NCBI GenBank assembly: GCA_949752795.1
Contig: OX457057.1
Location: forward strand, 6,066,632-6,130,631
DNA length: 64,000 bases
Origin: Hyperoodon ampullatus
Lineage: Eukaryota; Chordata; Mammalia; Artiodactyla; Ziphiidae
Direction: 5' to 3'
Shown: positions 22,334-32,205 of the stretch, in pieces
How the letters are laid out: every line of letters starts with the position of its first letter
Position numbering within the stretch: position 1 is the first letter of the stretch
The notes under the pieces: model-generated
Told to the model about the DNA's origin: nothing
What the model saw: the letters and a program-made list of their open reading frames with translations, nothing else
Database searches by the model: none
Made by a program: the position numbers and the translations under genes

Positions 22334-23190
22334 TTTTTTTTTTTAGCATCTTTGTTGGAGTATAATTGCTCTACAATGGTGTGTTATTTTCTGCTTTAAA
22401 ACAAAGTGAATCAGGTATTCATATACATATATCTCCATATCCCCTCCCTCTTGTGTCTCCCTCCCACTCTCCCTATCCCACCCCTCTAGGTGGTCACAAA
22501 GCACCGAGCTGATCTCCCGGTGCTATGCGGCTGCTTCCCACTAGCTATCTATTTTACATTTGGTAGTGTATATATGTCCATGCCACTCTCTCACTTCGTC
22601 CCAGCTTACCCTTCCCCCTCCCCGTGTCCTCAAGTCCATTCTCTATGTCTGCATCTTTATTCCTGTCCTGCCCCTAGGTTCTTCAGAACTTTTTTTTTTT
22701 TTTAGATTCCATATATATGTGTTAGCATACAGTATTTGTTTTTCCTCTTTCTGACTTACTTCACTCTGTATGACAGACTCTAGGTCCATCCACCTCACTA
22801 CAAATAACTCAATTTCATTTCTTTTCTTTTATGGCTGAGTAATATTCCATTGTATATATGTGCCACATCTTCTTTATCCATTCATCTGTCGATGGACACT
22901 TAGGTTGCTTCCATGTCCTGGCTATTGTAAATAGAGCTGCAATGAACATTGTGGTATATGACTCTATTTTTTTTTCTTGGTGGTACGCGGGCCTCTCACT
23001 GTTGTGGCCTCTCCCGTTGTGGAGCACAGGTTCCGGATGCGCAGGCTCAGCGGCCATGGCTCACGGGCTTAGTTGCTCCGCGGCATGTGGGATCTTCCCG
23101 GACCGGGGCACGAACCCGTGTCCCCTGAATCGGCAGGCGGACTCTCAACCCCTGCACCACCAGGGAAGCCCAAGTACATGACTCTTTTTA
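22334..23190 (-). repeat. Young L1, 3' segment (antisense)
   Basis: Begins with poly(T), then AGCATCTTTGTTGGAGTATA, CCACCCCTCTAGGTGGTCAC, TGTTAGCATACAGTATTTG, GGCTGAGTAATATTCCATTG and AGGTTGCTTCCATGTCCTGG, the reverse of the L1 ORF2 end and 3' UTR. It is well conserved and shares most of its length with 49723-50238. A short SINE (22966-23171) lies near its right end. It is the non-inverted part of a twin-primed insertion. Confidence 0.93.
22966..23171 (-). repeat. Short CHR-2 SINE inside L1
   Basis: Short T-rich tail, GGTGGTACGCGGGCCTCTCA and a head ending in GGGAAGCCC. The L1 sequence GTATATGACTCT (left) and GTACATGACTCT (right) is duplicated. Confidence 0.95.
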
Positions 23191-23343
23191 ACCCTCTTGC
23201 ACTGTTGGTGGGAATGTAAACTGATACAGCCACTATGGAGAACAGTATGGAGGTTCCTTAAAAAACTAAAAAACAGAACTACCGTATGACCCAGCAATCC
23301 CACTCCTGGGCATATACCCTGAGAAAACTATAATTCAGAAAAG
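23191..23343 (+). repeat. Young L1, inverted 5' segment
   Basis: Sense ORF2 sequence: CTCTTGCACTGTTGGTGGG, CCACTATGGAGAACAGTATG, GACCCAGCAATCCCACTCC, CATATACCCTGAGAAAACTA. In consensus order it ends where the antisense segment at 22334-23190 begins, so the two segments are neighbours in the L1 but inverted relative to each other. This is the classical L1 5' inversion. The right target-duplication boundary is not clear. Confidence 0.88.
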
Positions 23344-23933
23344 CCTTCCTTTTCTTGTCACAGGAATACGAGGTTCTTCAAGGTCAGCATCCGAGACTCA
23401 CTCCTTGCTGGGTTCCCCGCCCCACCTGTGAGCTACATGCAGAGCGTCCTGTCTCTGTGTCTCTGATGGAATTTCCACCAGATGGTCAGAATCTGTGCCT
23501 CCGTGACTTTTCCTTTCTGAGGCCCAGTCTTCACTGAAATGAATAGAATTTAAAGCTCTTTAAAATACCCAGGATACAACGCTCTTCAGGGACTTGATCT
23601 AATTACCGTGGGCGATGAGTCAGTCATCACAAACGTTGCAGGTAAAGGTGAGTCAGCAGCGCTCGCTGGTGAGGTTAGAGGGGCCCTCCAGCCTCAGCTT
23701 CTACTACCCCGGGGGTCCCAGCTGATTTCTCTGCAACCTCTGAGCCTCAGGCAGGTGCTACTGCCTTGGAATGCCCCCTGTGGGCTTTCCCCCCTCCACC
23801 TTCTCTGGTCTCCCCTGGCACCATCCAGAAGTCAGGCTAAAAGACTGCAATGGAAATGGGGTGGTTTGGTGCATGAGCACTAACATCAATGCTGCCAACA
23901 AGTTTGGGGTCAGTGAGCAATCTTAAAATGGGT
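23344..23933. other. Unique sequence, nothing recognised
   Basis: No repeat or exon supported. Confidence 0.45.
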
Positions 23934-24131
23934 GAGAGAAAGAGAGAGAGAGAGAGGAGGGCAGGGAGGGAGGGAGGGATGGAGGGAGGAAGAGAGAAAG
24001 AAAAAAGAAAAGGAAAGGAAAGGAGAGAAGGAAGGAAGGAAGGAAAGAGGAAGAAAGAAAGAAAGAAAAAGAAAGAAAGAAAGAAAAGAGAGAAAGAAAG
24101 AAAGAGAGAAAGAAAGAAAGAAAGAAAGAGA
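23934..24131 (+). repeat. Polypurine GA/GGAA/GAAA tract
   Basis: Nearly pure A and G on this strand: a GA section, a GGGA section, a GGAA section and a GAAA section. From 23981 to 24131 there is no pyrimidine. Only two pyrimidines (near 23962 and 23980) occur earlier in the tract. Confidence 0.97.
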
Positions 24132-25770
24132 TTGTCTGGCACTCGTCCCAAGCATTTCACCCACAAACTGGTTTAGGCCGGTGAGACAGGATGTTCTGCA
24201 GAGCAAAGATCATGTGATCACACAGTGTGAACAAACAGATGGTGTATCATTAACAAAATACAAGGCTGAGTTTCACCGTCTCTGCAGAGTGTCAGTGACC
24301 CAGGCAATTTAATTAAAAATATAAAAAAATAAAAAGTGACAAAGACCAAAGTTTTACACTATTCAAACTCAACCTCATCAACCACGTGGAGGGGCTGCCT
24401 GAAACGCAGGCCCTCATGTCTGCCCAGCTTGAAGGATGACAGATTTACGGTGTCCCGCCAGCATCACCCAATCCTTGGTTCAACAGCACAAAGCAGAGGG
24501 AGTCAGCTCCAGGACAGGGACTGTCCCCTCCCATCCTGCTCATGGGGAGGAAAGGCAAGCTGCAGGGAGGGCCAGGCTGCGCACACGGCGCACACGATGC
24601 CTGAGTACGCAAAAGGCAGGTGGCCGATGTCATCTTGGTTCTGAGAAGCAGACTCCAGGTGGGCCAGGAGGGCTCAACCAAGAGTTGTTACCCAATGTCC
24701 CGCTCTGTTGTCAGCAGCCTAAGGCAATGGTCAGGGCTGTGTACCTGGGGCTCCATCATCCCCCAGTGGTGGGCACCTTACCGAAGTGAGCCTCCATGTT
24801 CTCACCTGTAGAATCATGGCAGGGTTTTCCTCTTGGGGGGAATCCATGGGAAGAGCAGATAAAGGCCCAGGACGGTTGCCATCCTCAATCCAGCTCCTTG
24901 CACAGAGGCTGCCTTAACCACCAGGGCTGCGCTGGTCCAGCATGCAATGGCCTTGCAGGGGAGGGGATAGGGCACTGCAGGTGGCATCAGAAAAGAAAGG
25001 GAAGGGACAGACAGGGGCAGGGAGGGAGAAAAGAGCAGCAATGAGTCCCCTGGAGTTGAGGCCAGTGGTGGCACAGTGCTGAGTCCTAGCCAGCTTGCAA
25101 AGGTGCCAGCTTGCCCAGAGCTGTGAGGCTCCGGGACTTTATCTACAGGCAGAAGTGCTGCTGGAGCTCTTCTTAGGGGAACTGATTTGACGGATGCATG
25201 TTTTCAAAGGCTCCTTTGCAGTCATGGGGAACTAGTGCCCGGTGGTGGCAGACCATGGCAGCTGAAATGGCCTGAGGCCTGCACAAAGGCAAGAAAGCCT
25301 CCAGGCAGAGACGGGGAGGTTGAAGGGAGCTGGGGACAGTGCAGGAATCTGTGAGGAAGGATACAGAGGTCTTTAGAAGTGTATATAACCTTGGGCTTCT
25401 GAGAATGCAAATGGAAGAGTTGCCATTAATCTAGGTGCAGATCCTAAGAATGTGGAGGGCTTGTCTGTAGGTCAGCATCTATGGAGAGCAGTAGATTTCT
25501 AGATTTCAGAAATTCTCAATAAAATGTAATGTGGATAAACCTTGATCTTAACCCAGAGATACATCTAAAAGAAGCACAAATCTGACATCAAAATGCTTTC
25601 AAGAGAAATACACACCTGTTACACTCAAGCTCTTTTTGAGCAGCTGGCAGAGAGCATCATACAATGCAACCTACCCAATGAACCATTCTGAAACGGCTTC
25701 CCCACCTCTCCCCTCGGATTTGTCCATCATTTACTGTTACCGAGCACCCGTTATGTTCTCTGCTCTTGAT
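24132..25770. other. Unique sequence, nothing recognised
   Basis: Mixed composition with no clear repeat or exon. Open frames occur on both strands across 24336-25074 and overlap one another, which argues against coding. Confidence 0.45.
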
Positions 25771-25920
25771 GCTCTGCTGGTGAACAGGACCCTGAGGGCC
25801 TCCGCCCCATGAGGGTCTAGTGGGGGAAAGGCAGACAGACAAATGGCTAGGTTGTGTCAGGTTTAGTTACTTGACATTAGGCAGGTGGGAAGGACTCTGG
25901 GTCGTTTAAACTGTGATCTG

Positions 25921-26240
25921 GGGGCTTCCCTGGTGGTCCAGTGGTTAAGAATACACCCTCCAATGCAGGGGATGCGTGTTTGATCCCTGGTCAGGGAACT
26001 AAGATCCCACATGCCGTGGGGCAACTAAGGCCCCACGCCCCAGCTACTGAGCCCGCGTGCACCACAGCTAGAGGGCCTGCATGTTGCAACTACTGAGCCC
26101 ACGTGCTCTGGAGCCCATATGCTGTAACAAAAGATCCCTCATGCCACAACTAAGACCTGACCCAGCCAATAAATGAATGAATGAATGAATGAATAAATAA
26201 ATAAATAAATGATAAATAAATAAATAAATAAACAACCGAA
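25921..26240 (+). repeat. Long CHR-2-type SINE, diverged
   Basis: Starts GGGGCTTCCCTGGTGGTCCA, keeps a GGGAACTAAGATCCCACATG segment like CHR-1 but continues with CHR-2 body modules, and ends in an AATG/AATA-repeat tail. The target duplication GTGATCTG lies at its left (about 25913-25920) and right (about 26248-26255). It is a mosaic of the two SINE types. Confidence 0.9.
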
Positions 26241-26569
26241 AAACCCCGTGATCTGAATGACAAGAAGAATCCAGCCGTACAAAGAGCTGAGGGGGAGCCT
26301 TTTAGGCAGAGGGAACAGCTTGTGCAAAGGCCCTGACGTGGAAATGAGCCTGCTGTGTTTTTGGAAAAAAAGTCAATGCAGCTGGAGGTGGGGGAGCAGG
26401 AATACCAGCACCAGATGTGAAGGACGTGGGGAGATTGGCGGCGCCGGGGCACGGAGGGCCTTTAGAGCCAGAGAGAGGCTCTGACTTTCACTGCTGGTAC
26501 GTGGGATACCCATCAGAAGGGGGTTTGAGCAGGGAGTGGTGGGATCCCATTTGCGCCTTGAGCATCCTG

Positions 26570-26652
26570 GGTGCTGGTGGAGGCTGGGGTCCGGATGCTG
26601 GTGGAGGCTGGGGCCTGGGTGCTGGTGGAGGCTGGAGTCTGGGTGCTGGTGG
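26570..26652 (+). repeat. 24-bp minisatellite, about 3.5 units
   Basis: The unit GGTGCTGGTGGAGGCTGGG plus 5 variable bases is repeated with few changes. It is G-rich on this strand. Confidence 0.93.
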
Positions 26653-26864
26653 TGGGAGTGACAGAGCAGGGAGGAGGTTATTGCAGCACCCTGGCTCCCG
26701 CGCGGGCGCAGGCAAGGAGATCCACGGACATGGGCGACTTGGGACATGCTTTGGACTCACAGGACCCTGTCAAGGATTGGAAGTTGGAAATGAAAGAAAG
26801 GATCATTTCTGTCCTTGCAATGTGAATTGAGAGTGTGGTACATGGGAAGGTCATGATTCCTGCG

Positions 26865-27320
26865 GTGGGAATGAAGCCAAAATCTCAGCCTCTGTGTACC
26901 AGTGCCAAGTCAAATCTCAGAGACAGTTTTGGGTGAGGTAGAAAAGGAGAGCTTTATTACTTTGCCAGGCAAAGGGGGACACAGCGGGTCCCTGCCCTGA
27001 AAACCTATGTCCCAACCCCAGAGGATTTGATGAGTGGTTTTATAACAACAGTCCAAGGGTGGTGTCTCTGACAAGATTAGGATGTGAGCAGGGCTTGCAC
27101 TTCCTTAACCTCATCCCAGGTGGTCATCTGCTCATCTTGATGAGCTTCCCTTGTCCCTTTAATCTCACCTCAGGTGGTTTCTTGGCTGCTCCTCCCTTAA
27201 TTAGCAACTTCTTGAATCTGCCCTTTGCAACTCAGGGAAGGTCATGGAGGCTGGAGTCTTGCCTACAAGAAATGGGAGCCAAAAAAGGTCTTCGTGCCCT
27301 GGAGCCCCACAGGGTCCCAC
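26865..27320 (-). repeat. Possible retroviral LTR fragment
   Basis: GGAGAGCTTTATTACTTTGCC followed by AGGCAAAGGGGGACACAGC and AAGGGTGGTGTCTCTGAC is reminiscent of artiodactyl ERV LTRs read in reverse. Termini were not identified. Confidence 0.35.
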
Positions 27321-27356
27321 TCGGGTTCAGGAAGTTCATTTACTTTTCTGGTTTTT

Positions 27357-27662
27357 AAATTTTTTTTTTAACTTTTGGCTACATTGGGTCTTCATGGCTG
27401 CACGCAGGCTTTCTCTAGTTGCGGTGAGCAGGGGTCCCTCTTCATTGCAGTGCGCGGGCTTCTCATTGCAGTGGCTTCTCGTTGCGGAGCACGGGCTCTA
27501 GGTGCGCGGGCTTCAGTAGTTGTGGCTCGCGGGCTCAGTAGTTGTGGCGCACGGGCTTAGTTGCTCCGCGGCATGTGGGATCTTCCTGGACCAGGGCTCG
27601 AACCTCATTGTCTTCCTCATTGGCAGGTGGATTCTTAACCACTGCGCCACCAGGGAAGTCCC
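27357..27662 (-). repeat. Full-length CHR-2 SINE
   Basis: Tail, TTTTGGCTACATTGGGTCTTC box, CAGTAGTTGTGGCTCGC modules and a head ending in GGGAAGTCCC. The head contains an aberrant TCATTGTCTTCCTCATTGG where siblings have GTGTCCCCTGCATTGG. Flanks TTCTGGTTTTT and TTCTGTTTTTT form the target duplication. Confidence 0.93.
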
Positions 27663-27727
27663 TTCTGTTTTTTTAGTGAAGGCTGAGGAGGGATGTTCTG
27701 CTGAAAGGAAGGGAGGGTTCAGAGCAG

Positions 27728-27920
27728 AGAACCATGGTTCTCAAACGTTGGCATGAGTCAGAATCACGGGGAAGATTGTGTTAAAATACACAGGGGCACC
27801 CCCACCGCCCCCTGCCCCAAGTTCCTGATTCAGCAGGTCTGATGTGGCACCTAAGCATTTGTGTTTCTAGCATGCTCCCAGGTGATGCTGGAGCTGCCGT
27901 CCTGGGCTCCCACTCGGAGA
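27728..27920. repeat. MER5A-like hAT transposon
   Basis: GGTTCTCAAACGTTGGCATG, GTCAGAATCACGGGGAAG, CTGATTCAGCAGGTCTGATG and CTCCCAGGTGATGCTGGAGC match the MER5A/B order nearly end to end. Confidence 0.8.
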
Positions 27921-29094
27921 GGGAATGGTGTACACGATTAAGGAGAGTGTGTGTGGGGGGGCATGTCTTGAAGATTGAGAAGGCAGACACAGGGATGTTT
28001 CCAGGGAGGGTGTGTGCCCATATGAGCTGTGTGGCCACTGTGACCCGTAGACCATACAGCACTAAGGGTCCGTGCAAAACCCAACTGAACTCCAGTGAGC
28101 AGATCCATGTGCAGAGAGAAAGCTTGGTTTGGCCCCACATCCCAAGAATGTTGGATGAATCTACACTCACTCACACGCTTTAAGTTACAATAAGAAATGT
28201 TTAAAACAGAAGTCCCTTGGCATTATCTACAATAAACTTTATGCTTAATTTCAGGACTGTAGAACTATTCCACTTTGGAAAACAATTTAGTGGTTATCTT
28301 AAGATTGAAAAAATATATATCCTAAAACCCACGCACAACAGTAGTCATTGCTTCTTAATATTCTTCAAAAGATCAGTTCAGTGTGATAGGTTCATATGAT
28401 AGAGTACAATGCATCTGGAGGAGAACAAATCAAATCTGTTCTCTTCCTCCTTAAGGTAGAAATTGGACTTTTATCAAATGCCTTTATGCATGCTGGAACA
28501 GTTTTATACTCTTTCACTTATTTTAAATTCTGTTAATCTATTACTGAGGTGAATTATATGAATTCATTTCTAACGGGAAATAATTCTTTCATACATGAAT
28601 GAGTTCAGCTTGGTCATGAAACCCCAATACAAACAAACCTCTAATTCAAAAAACAAAACAAAATGTTCAGGGTTTGTATACTTTACTTTTGGGATTGCTT
28701 GCTGTAACCCAAATTTTCAATTATTCAACCAATGTCAGGTCCTAATGGCTTTGGATCTTAGGACTTCTCCGGTTCTCAAATATGTTGTAGCAAATCACAG
28801 AAACGTTCAATAATTCCATGTGCTTGTCAAAAATGGTAGTATTCTTTGAGCCAAACCATGTAAACGTTCTCATCATACACACACACACACACATACACAC
28901 ACACACGCACGTGCACGCACAACTGAAAAATTTACCTCAACTTGCCATATAAATTTAATTCAATAGTAACCAGAGAAAGAAAGTGAACATAATTTTTGTG
29001 TTCTGTGTAACCCATCGTGGAATCTGGTCAGGTGCAGCCTACACTTATTAACCAACCACTGTATAAATGTTTGGTTCCTTGAGAGATGCTAAAA
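27921..29094. other. Unique; possible L1 trace and CA repeat
   Basis: About 28255-28440 (CCACTTTGGAAAACAATTTAG) may be an old sense L1 ORF2 trace. A (CA)n repeat lies at 28873-28921. The rest is unrecognised. Confidence 0.4.
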
Positions 29095-29105
29095 ATAGTA
29101 TTTTA

Positions 29106-29411
29106 GGGGACTTCCCTGGTGGCATAGTGGTTAAGAATCCTCCTGTCAATGCAGGGGACACGGGTTCAAGCCCTGGTCCGGGAAGATCCCACACGCTGCA
29201 AAACAACTAAGCCCGTGCGCCACAACTACTGAGCCTGCACGCTAGAGCCTGCAAGCCACAGCTACTGAAGCCCGTGTGCCTAGAGCCCATGATCCGCAAC
29301 AAGAGAAGCCACCACAATGTGAAGCCCGCGCACCACAACAAAGAGTAGCCCCCGCTCACAGCAACTAGAGAAAGCATGTGTGCAGCAATGAAGACCTGAC
29401 GCAGCCAAAAA

Positions 29412-29441
<30 letters not shown>
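29106..29441 (+). repeat. Full-length CHR-2 SINE
   Basis: GGGACTTCCCTGGTGGCATA, full body, GACCTGACGCAGCC box, A14 and a (TA)n tail. The 11-base target duplication ATAGTATTTTA is at 29095-29105 and 29442-29452. Confidence 0.95.
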
Positions 29442-29442
<1 letters not shown>

Positions 29443-29719
29443 TAGTATTTTACCTCTTCCAGATGTTCAACAAACTTCATCTTGTTGGTGACATAAGATC
29501 TTCATACTAGAAGCAAGAACAATGTAAAATAGATTAAAATCAAGCACTTCAGTTCAAAAAAGCCCTGCTTTGTCTTACCTCTCTGGGTTTGCTGAAATTG
29601 GCATTCTATCTACAGTTTCTATCGCTGACCCTCTCCGTCTGCAAAAATCATCCTTCTCCTTCAAATACTACTTCTTATATGAATCTTCAAAAATTTTTTC
29701 CCATCTCAGCGTGATCATT

Positions 29720-31320
29720 TGCTTTCAATATCTTTAAAAATATATTATTTGATATTTGCAAAATATTGAACGTAACACATTGTGTTCACTAAAGTATAAT
29801 AATATAATGAATACTTGGACCCAGCCCCCAAACTAAGAACTAGAGTATCACCAGTGACTTGTATCTACCTACATGATACTTCCCTATACCCTCCTAGGTA
29901 ATTAGAATCTGAAATTTTGTGTTTATCAAGCCTTTGTTTTTTTTGTTTTTGTTTTTTTAGGTTATATGACTTTCCCCCATATATTCTTTTTTTTAATTGA
30001 AGTATAGTTTACATTCGAAAAATGCACAGATTTTAAGTGTATAGTCTTATGAGGTTTGGAAAACCTTTACACCCATGGAAACACTTTCCCATTTAAAAAA
30101 TATATTTCCGTTTCCCCAGAAAGTTCTTTGCATCCTCTTCCATCCAATCCTCTCTCCTCTGGCAGAGGCTGCCTCTATTCTTTTTTTCTCTCTCCATAAA
30201 TTAGTTTTACCTGTCTGAGAATTCCATATAAATGGTATCATACAATATTTATTCTTTTGTGCCCAGTTTTTAAAAAAATTATTGTTCATCATAATGTTTT
30301 TGAGTTTCATCCATGTTATTGAGAGTATCCACAGTTATTTGTTTTTCTTGTGGAGTATTTTATCATATGAATATACGACACCGTGGTTACCCATTTATTT
30401 GTTGATGAATATTCAGGCTGCTTCCAGTTTGAGACTGTTACCAATAATACTATGATGGATATTCTTTTTTGTGTACCTCATTGTTTTTTAAATATATAGA
30501 CATTTGTCTCCAATGTGTGTATGCTGGTTTATTATTTAGTTTTGCTGGGTTTTGAGCTCTCTAGAAATGGAATCATGTTACAATAAGTCTTCTGGGACCT
30601 TTTTTTCCCCCTAACATTTTGTCTCCAGGGTTAATCTATGTTATGATATGCAACGGATTTTTTAACATAGCTCTTACAGGCAGCCATCATGTTAAATTAT
30701 CTTACTATTTTTTTATTTTATTTATTTTTTTTTTTGCGGTATGCGGGCCTCTCACTGTTGTGGTCTCTCCCGTTGCGGAGCACAGGCTCCGGACGCTTAG
30801 GCTCAGCGGCCATGGCTCACGGGCCCAGCCGCTCCGCGGCATGCGGGATCTTCCTGGACCAGGGCACGAACCCACGTCCCCTGCATCGACAGGCGGATTC
30901 TCAACCACTGCGCCACCAGGGAAGCCCTATCTTACTATTTTGAAGTAGATATTTATCTATCTTTGGGGTTTTGTATATAGAAAATCATATAATTTGCAAA
31001 TAATAACTGTCCTGTTTCTTCCTTTCTACTCCTTATACCTTAAATTTATTTTTCTTGTTATTACATGCTCTAGAATGTCAGTAAATTTGGAGAAAAAGCA
31101 GTGATAGTGACATTTGTGACTTACTGATTTTTAAAAAAATACTTTGAATATTTTGATGTTTATAGTGTTTGTTTATATTCTCTTTATCAGGCTAAGGAAG
31201 TTTTATCCTAACCCTAGTTTACTAAAGTTTTTTGTTTTTTAATCAAAATAATTAGAAAATTTTACCAATGCTTTTTCTGCATCTATTGAGATAGATTATG
31301 TTTTTTTCTCATTCATTTGA
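29720..31320 (-). repeat. Old L1, 3' UTR and ORF2, antisense
   Basis: AATTGAAGTATAGTTTACAT, CATATAAATGGTATCATACA, TTTGAGTTTCATCCATGTT, GGCTGCTTCCAGTTTGAGA and, near the end, TTTTTCTGCATCTATTGAGA follow reverse L1 order. The 29720-29940 part is weaker. Interrupted by the SINE at 30711-30927; the L1 resumes at 32206 beyond an LTR insertion. Confidence 0.75.
30711..30927 (-). repeat. Short CHR-2 SINE inside L1
   Basis: T-rich tail, GCGGTATGCGGGCCTCTCA and a head ending in GGGAAGCCC. A perfect 13-base target duplication, TATCTTACTATTT, is at 30698-30710 and 30928-30940. Confidence 0.97.
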
Positions 31321-32205
31321 CTACCTACCCAGAGTTAGCCAAACTCAAGGTGAAGGGTACGGTCCTCCAGACTACCAAGTCTTCTCAAGACTTCTGACAT
31401 GAGTCTCAAGTTCAGGGGTTCCCAAGGCCACCTCCGCTCAGACCAGCTGGCTACAAATTCAGGGGTCTGGACTCTTAGGATCACTAGAACAACTTTCAGG
31501 ACTTAGGAAAGTGCTATACGTAACTATTACAAGCTTTTTTAAAAAATAAATTTATTTATTTATAAGTATTTATGTATTTATTTTTGGCTGTGTTGGGTCT
31601 TCATTGTGGTGCGTGGGCTTCTCGTTGCAGTGGCTTCTCTTGTTGTGGAGCACAGGCTCTATATAGTTTTATTATAGCAAAAGGATACAAAAGAGAACCA
31701 GCTAAGGGAAGAGATACAGAAGGCAGAATATAGAACTAGGATGGTTTCAGACACAAAGCTTCTGTGTCCTCAGGGATGCACTGCCCTCCCAGCATCAGTG
31801 TATGGCAATATGCTGAGTGTCGTGAACCCAGGAAGCTCCCCTAAGTTTGCTGTCCATATTTTTCATTGAGTCTTCGTTATATAGGTCTGGCTGATTAAAT
31901 TATTGTCCACGTGGTTGACTTCAATCTCCAGCCAGTCTCCCCCCATCCTCAGGTCAGGCTGGATTCAAGTGGCCCAAAGCCCCAAGTCTCTAATCACCTA
32001 GTTGGTCTTTCTGGCATGGCCAGTCTCCACCCTGAGTCATTTTATTAGCATAAACTCTCAGGCGTGGCCCGAGGGGCCCACCATGCATAACAAAGACACT
32101 CTTATTACTCAGAAAATTTCATGAGTTTAAAGGTTACCTCCCAGGATCTGGGACAAAGGCCAGATCTGTCTTTGGGTAAAGTTAATTCTTCACTACACAA
32201 TGACA
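31321..32205 (-). repeat. Old retroviral LTR inside L1
   Basis: This segment breaks the L1 ORF2 sequence, which resumes at AACCTTGCATTCCTGGAATA. It contains TTATATAGGTCTGGCTGATTAAAT, CATGGCCAGTCTCCACCCTG and TTTTATTAGCATAAACTC, which are typical of an antisense mammalian ERV LTR. The exact family and TG/CA ends were not settled. A SINE fragment lies inside it at 31535-31661. Confidence 0.55.
31535..31661 (-). repeat. 5'-truncated CHR-2 SINE
   Basis: Only the tail half is present: TTTA-rich tail, TTTTTGGCTGTGTTGGGTC, a gap relative to siblings, then CAGTGGCTTCTCTTGTTG and GAGCACAGGCTCTA. The tRNA-derived head with its promoter boxes is missing, and no convincing target duplication was seen. 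Confidence 0.88.

Larger units (their letters stand above)
25771..26800. repeat. Ancient interspersed repeat (L2-like?), interrupted
   Basis: AGGCAGAGGGAACAGCTTGT, GCAAAGGCCCTGACGTGG and TTTGAGCAGGGAGTGGTG belong, in order, to an old mammalian repeat that I associate loosely with L2 3' sequence in reverse. It is interrupted by the SINE at 25921-26240, and a minisatellite has grown inside it. Confidence 0.45.

Noticed and set aside
23889..24312. Charged, Lys/Arg/Glu-rich peptide frames
   Set aside because: Translation of a polypurine microsatellite.
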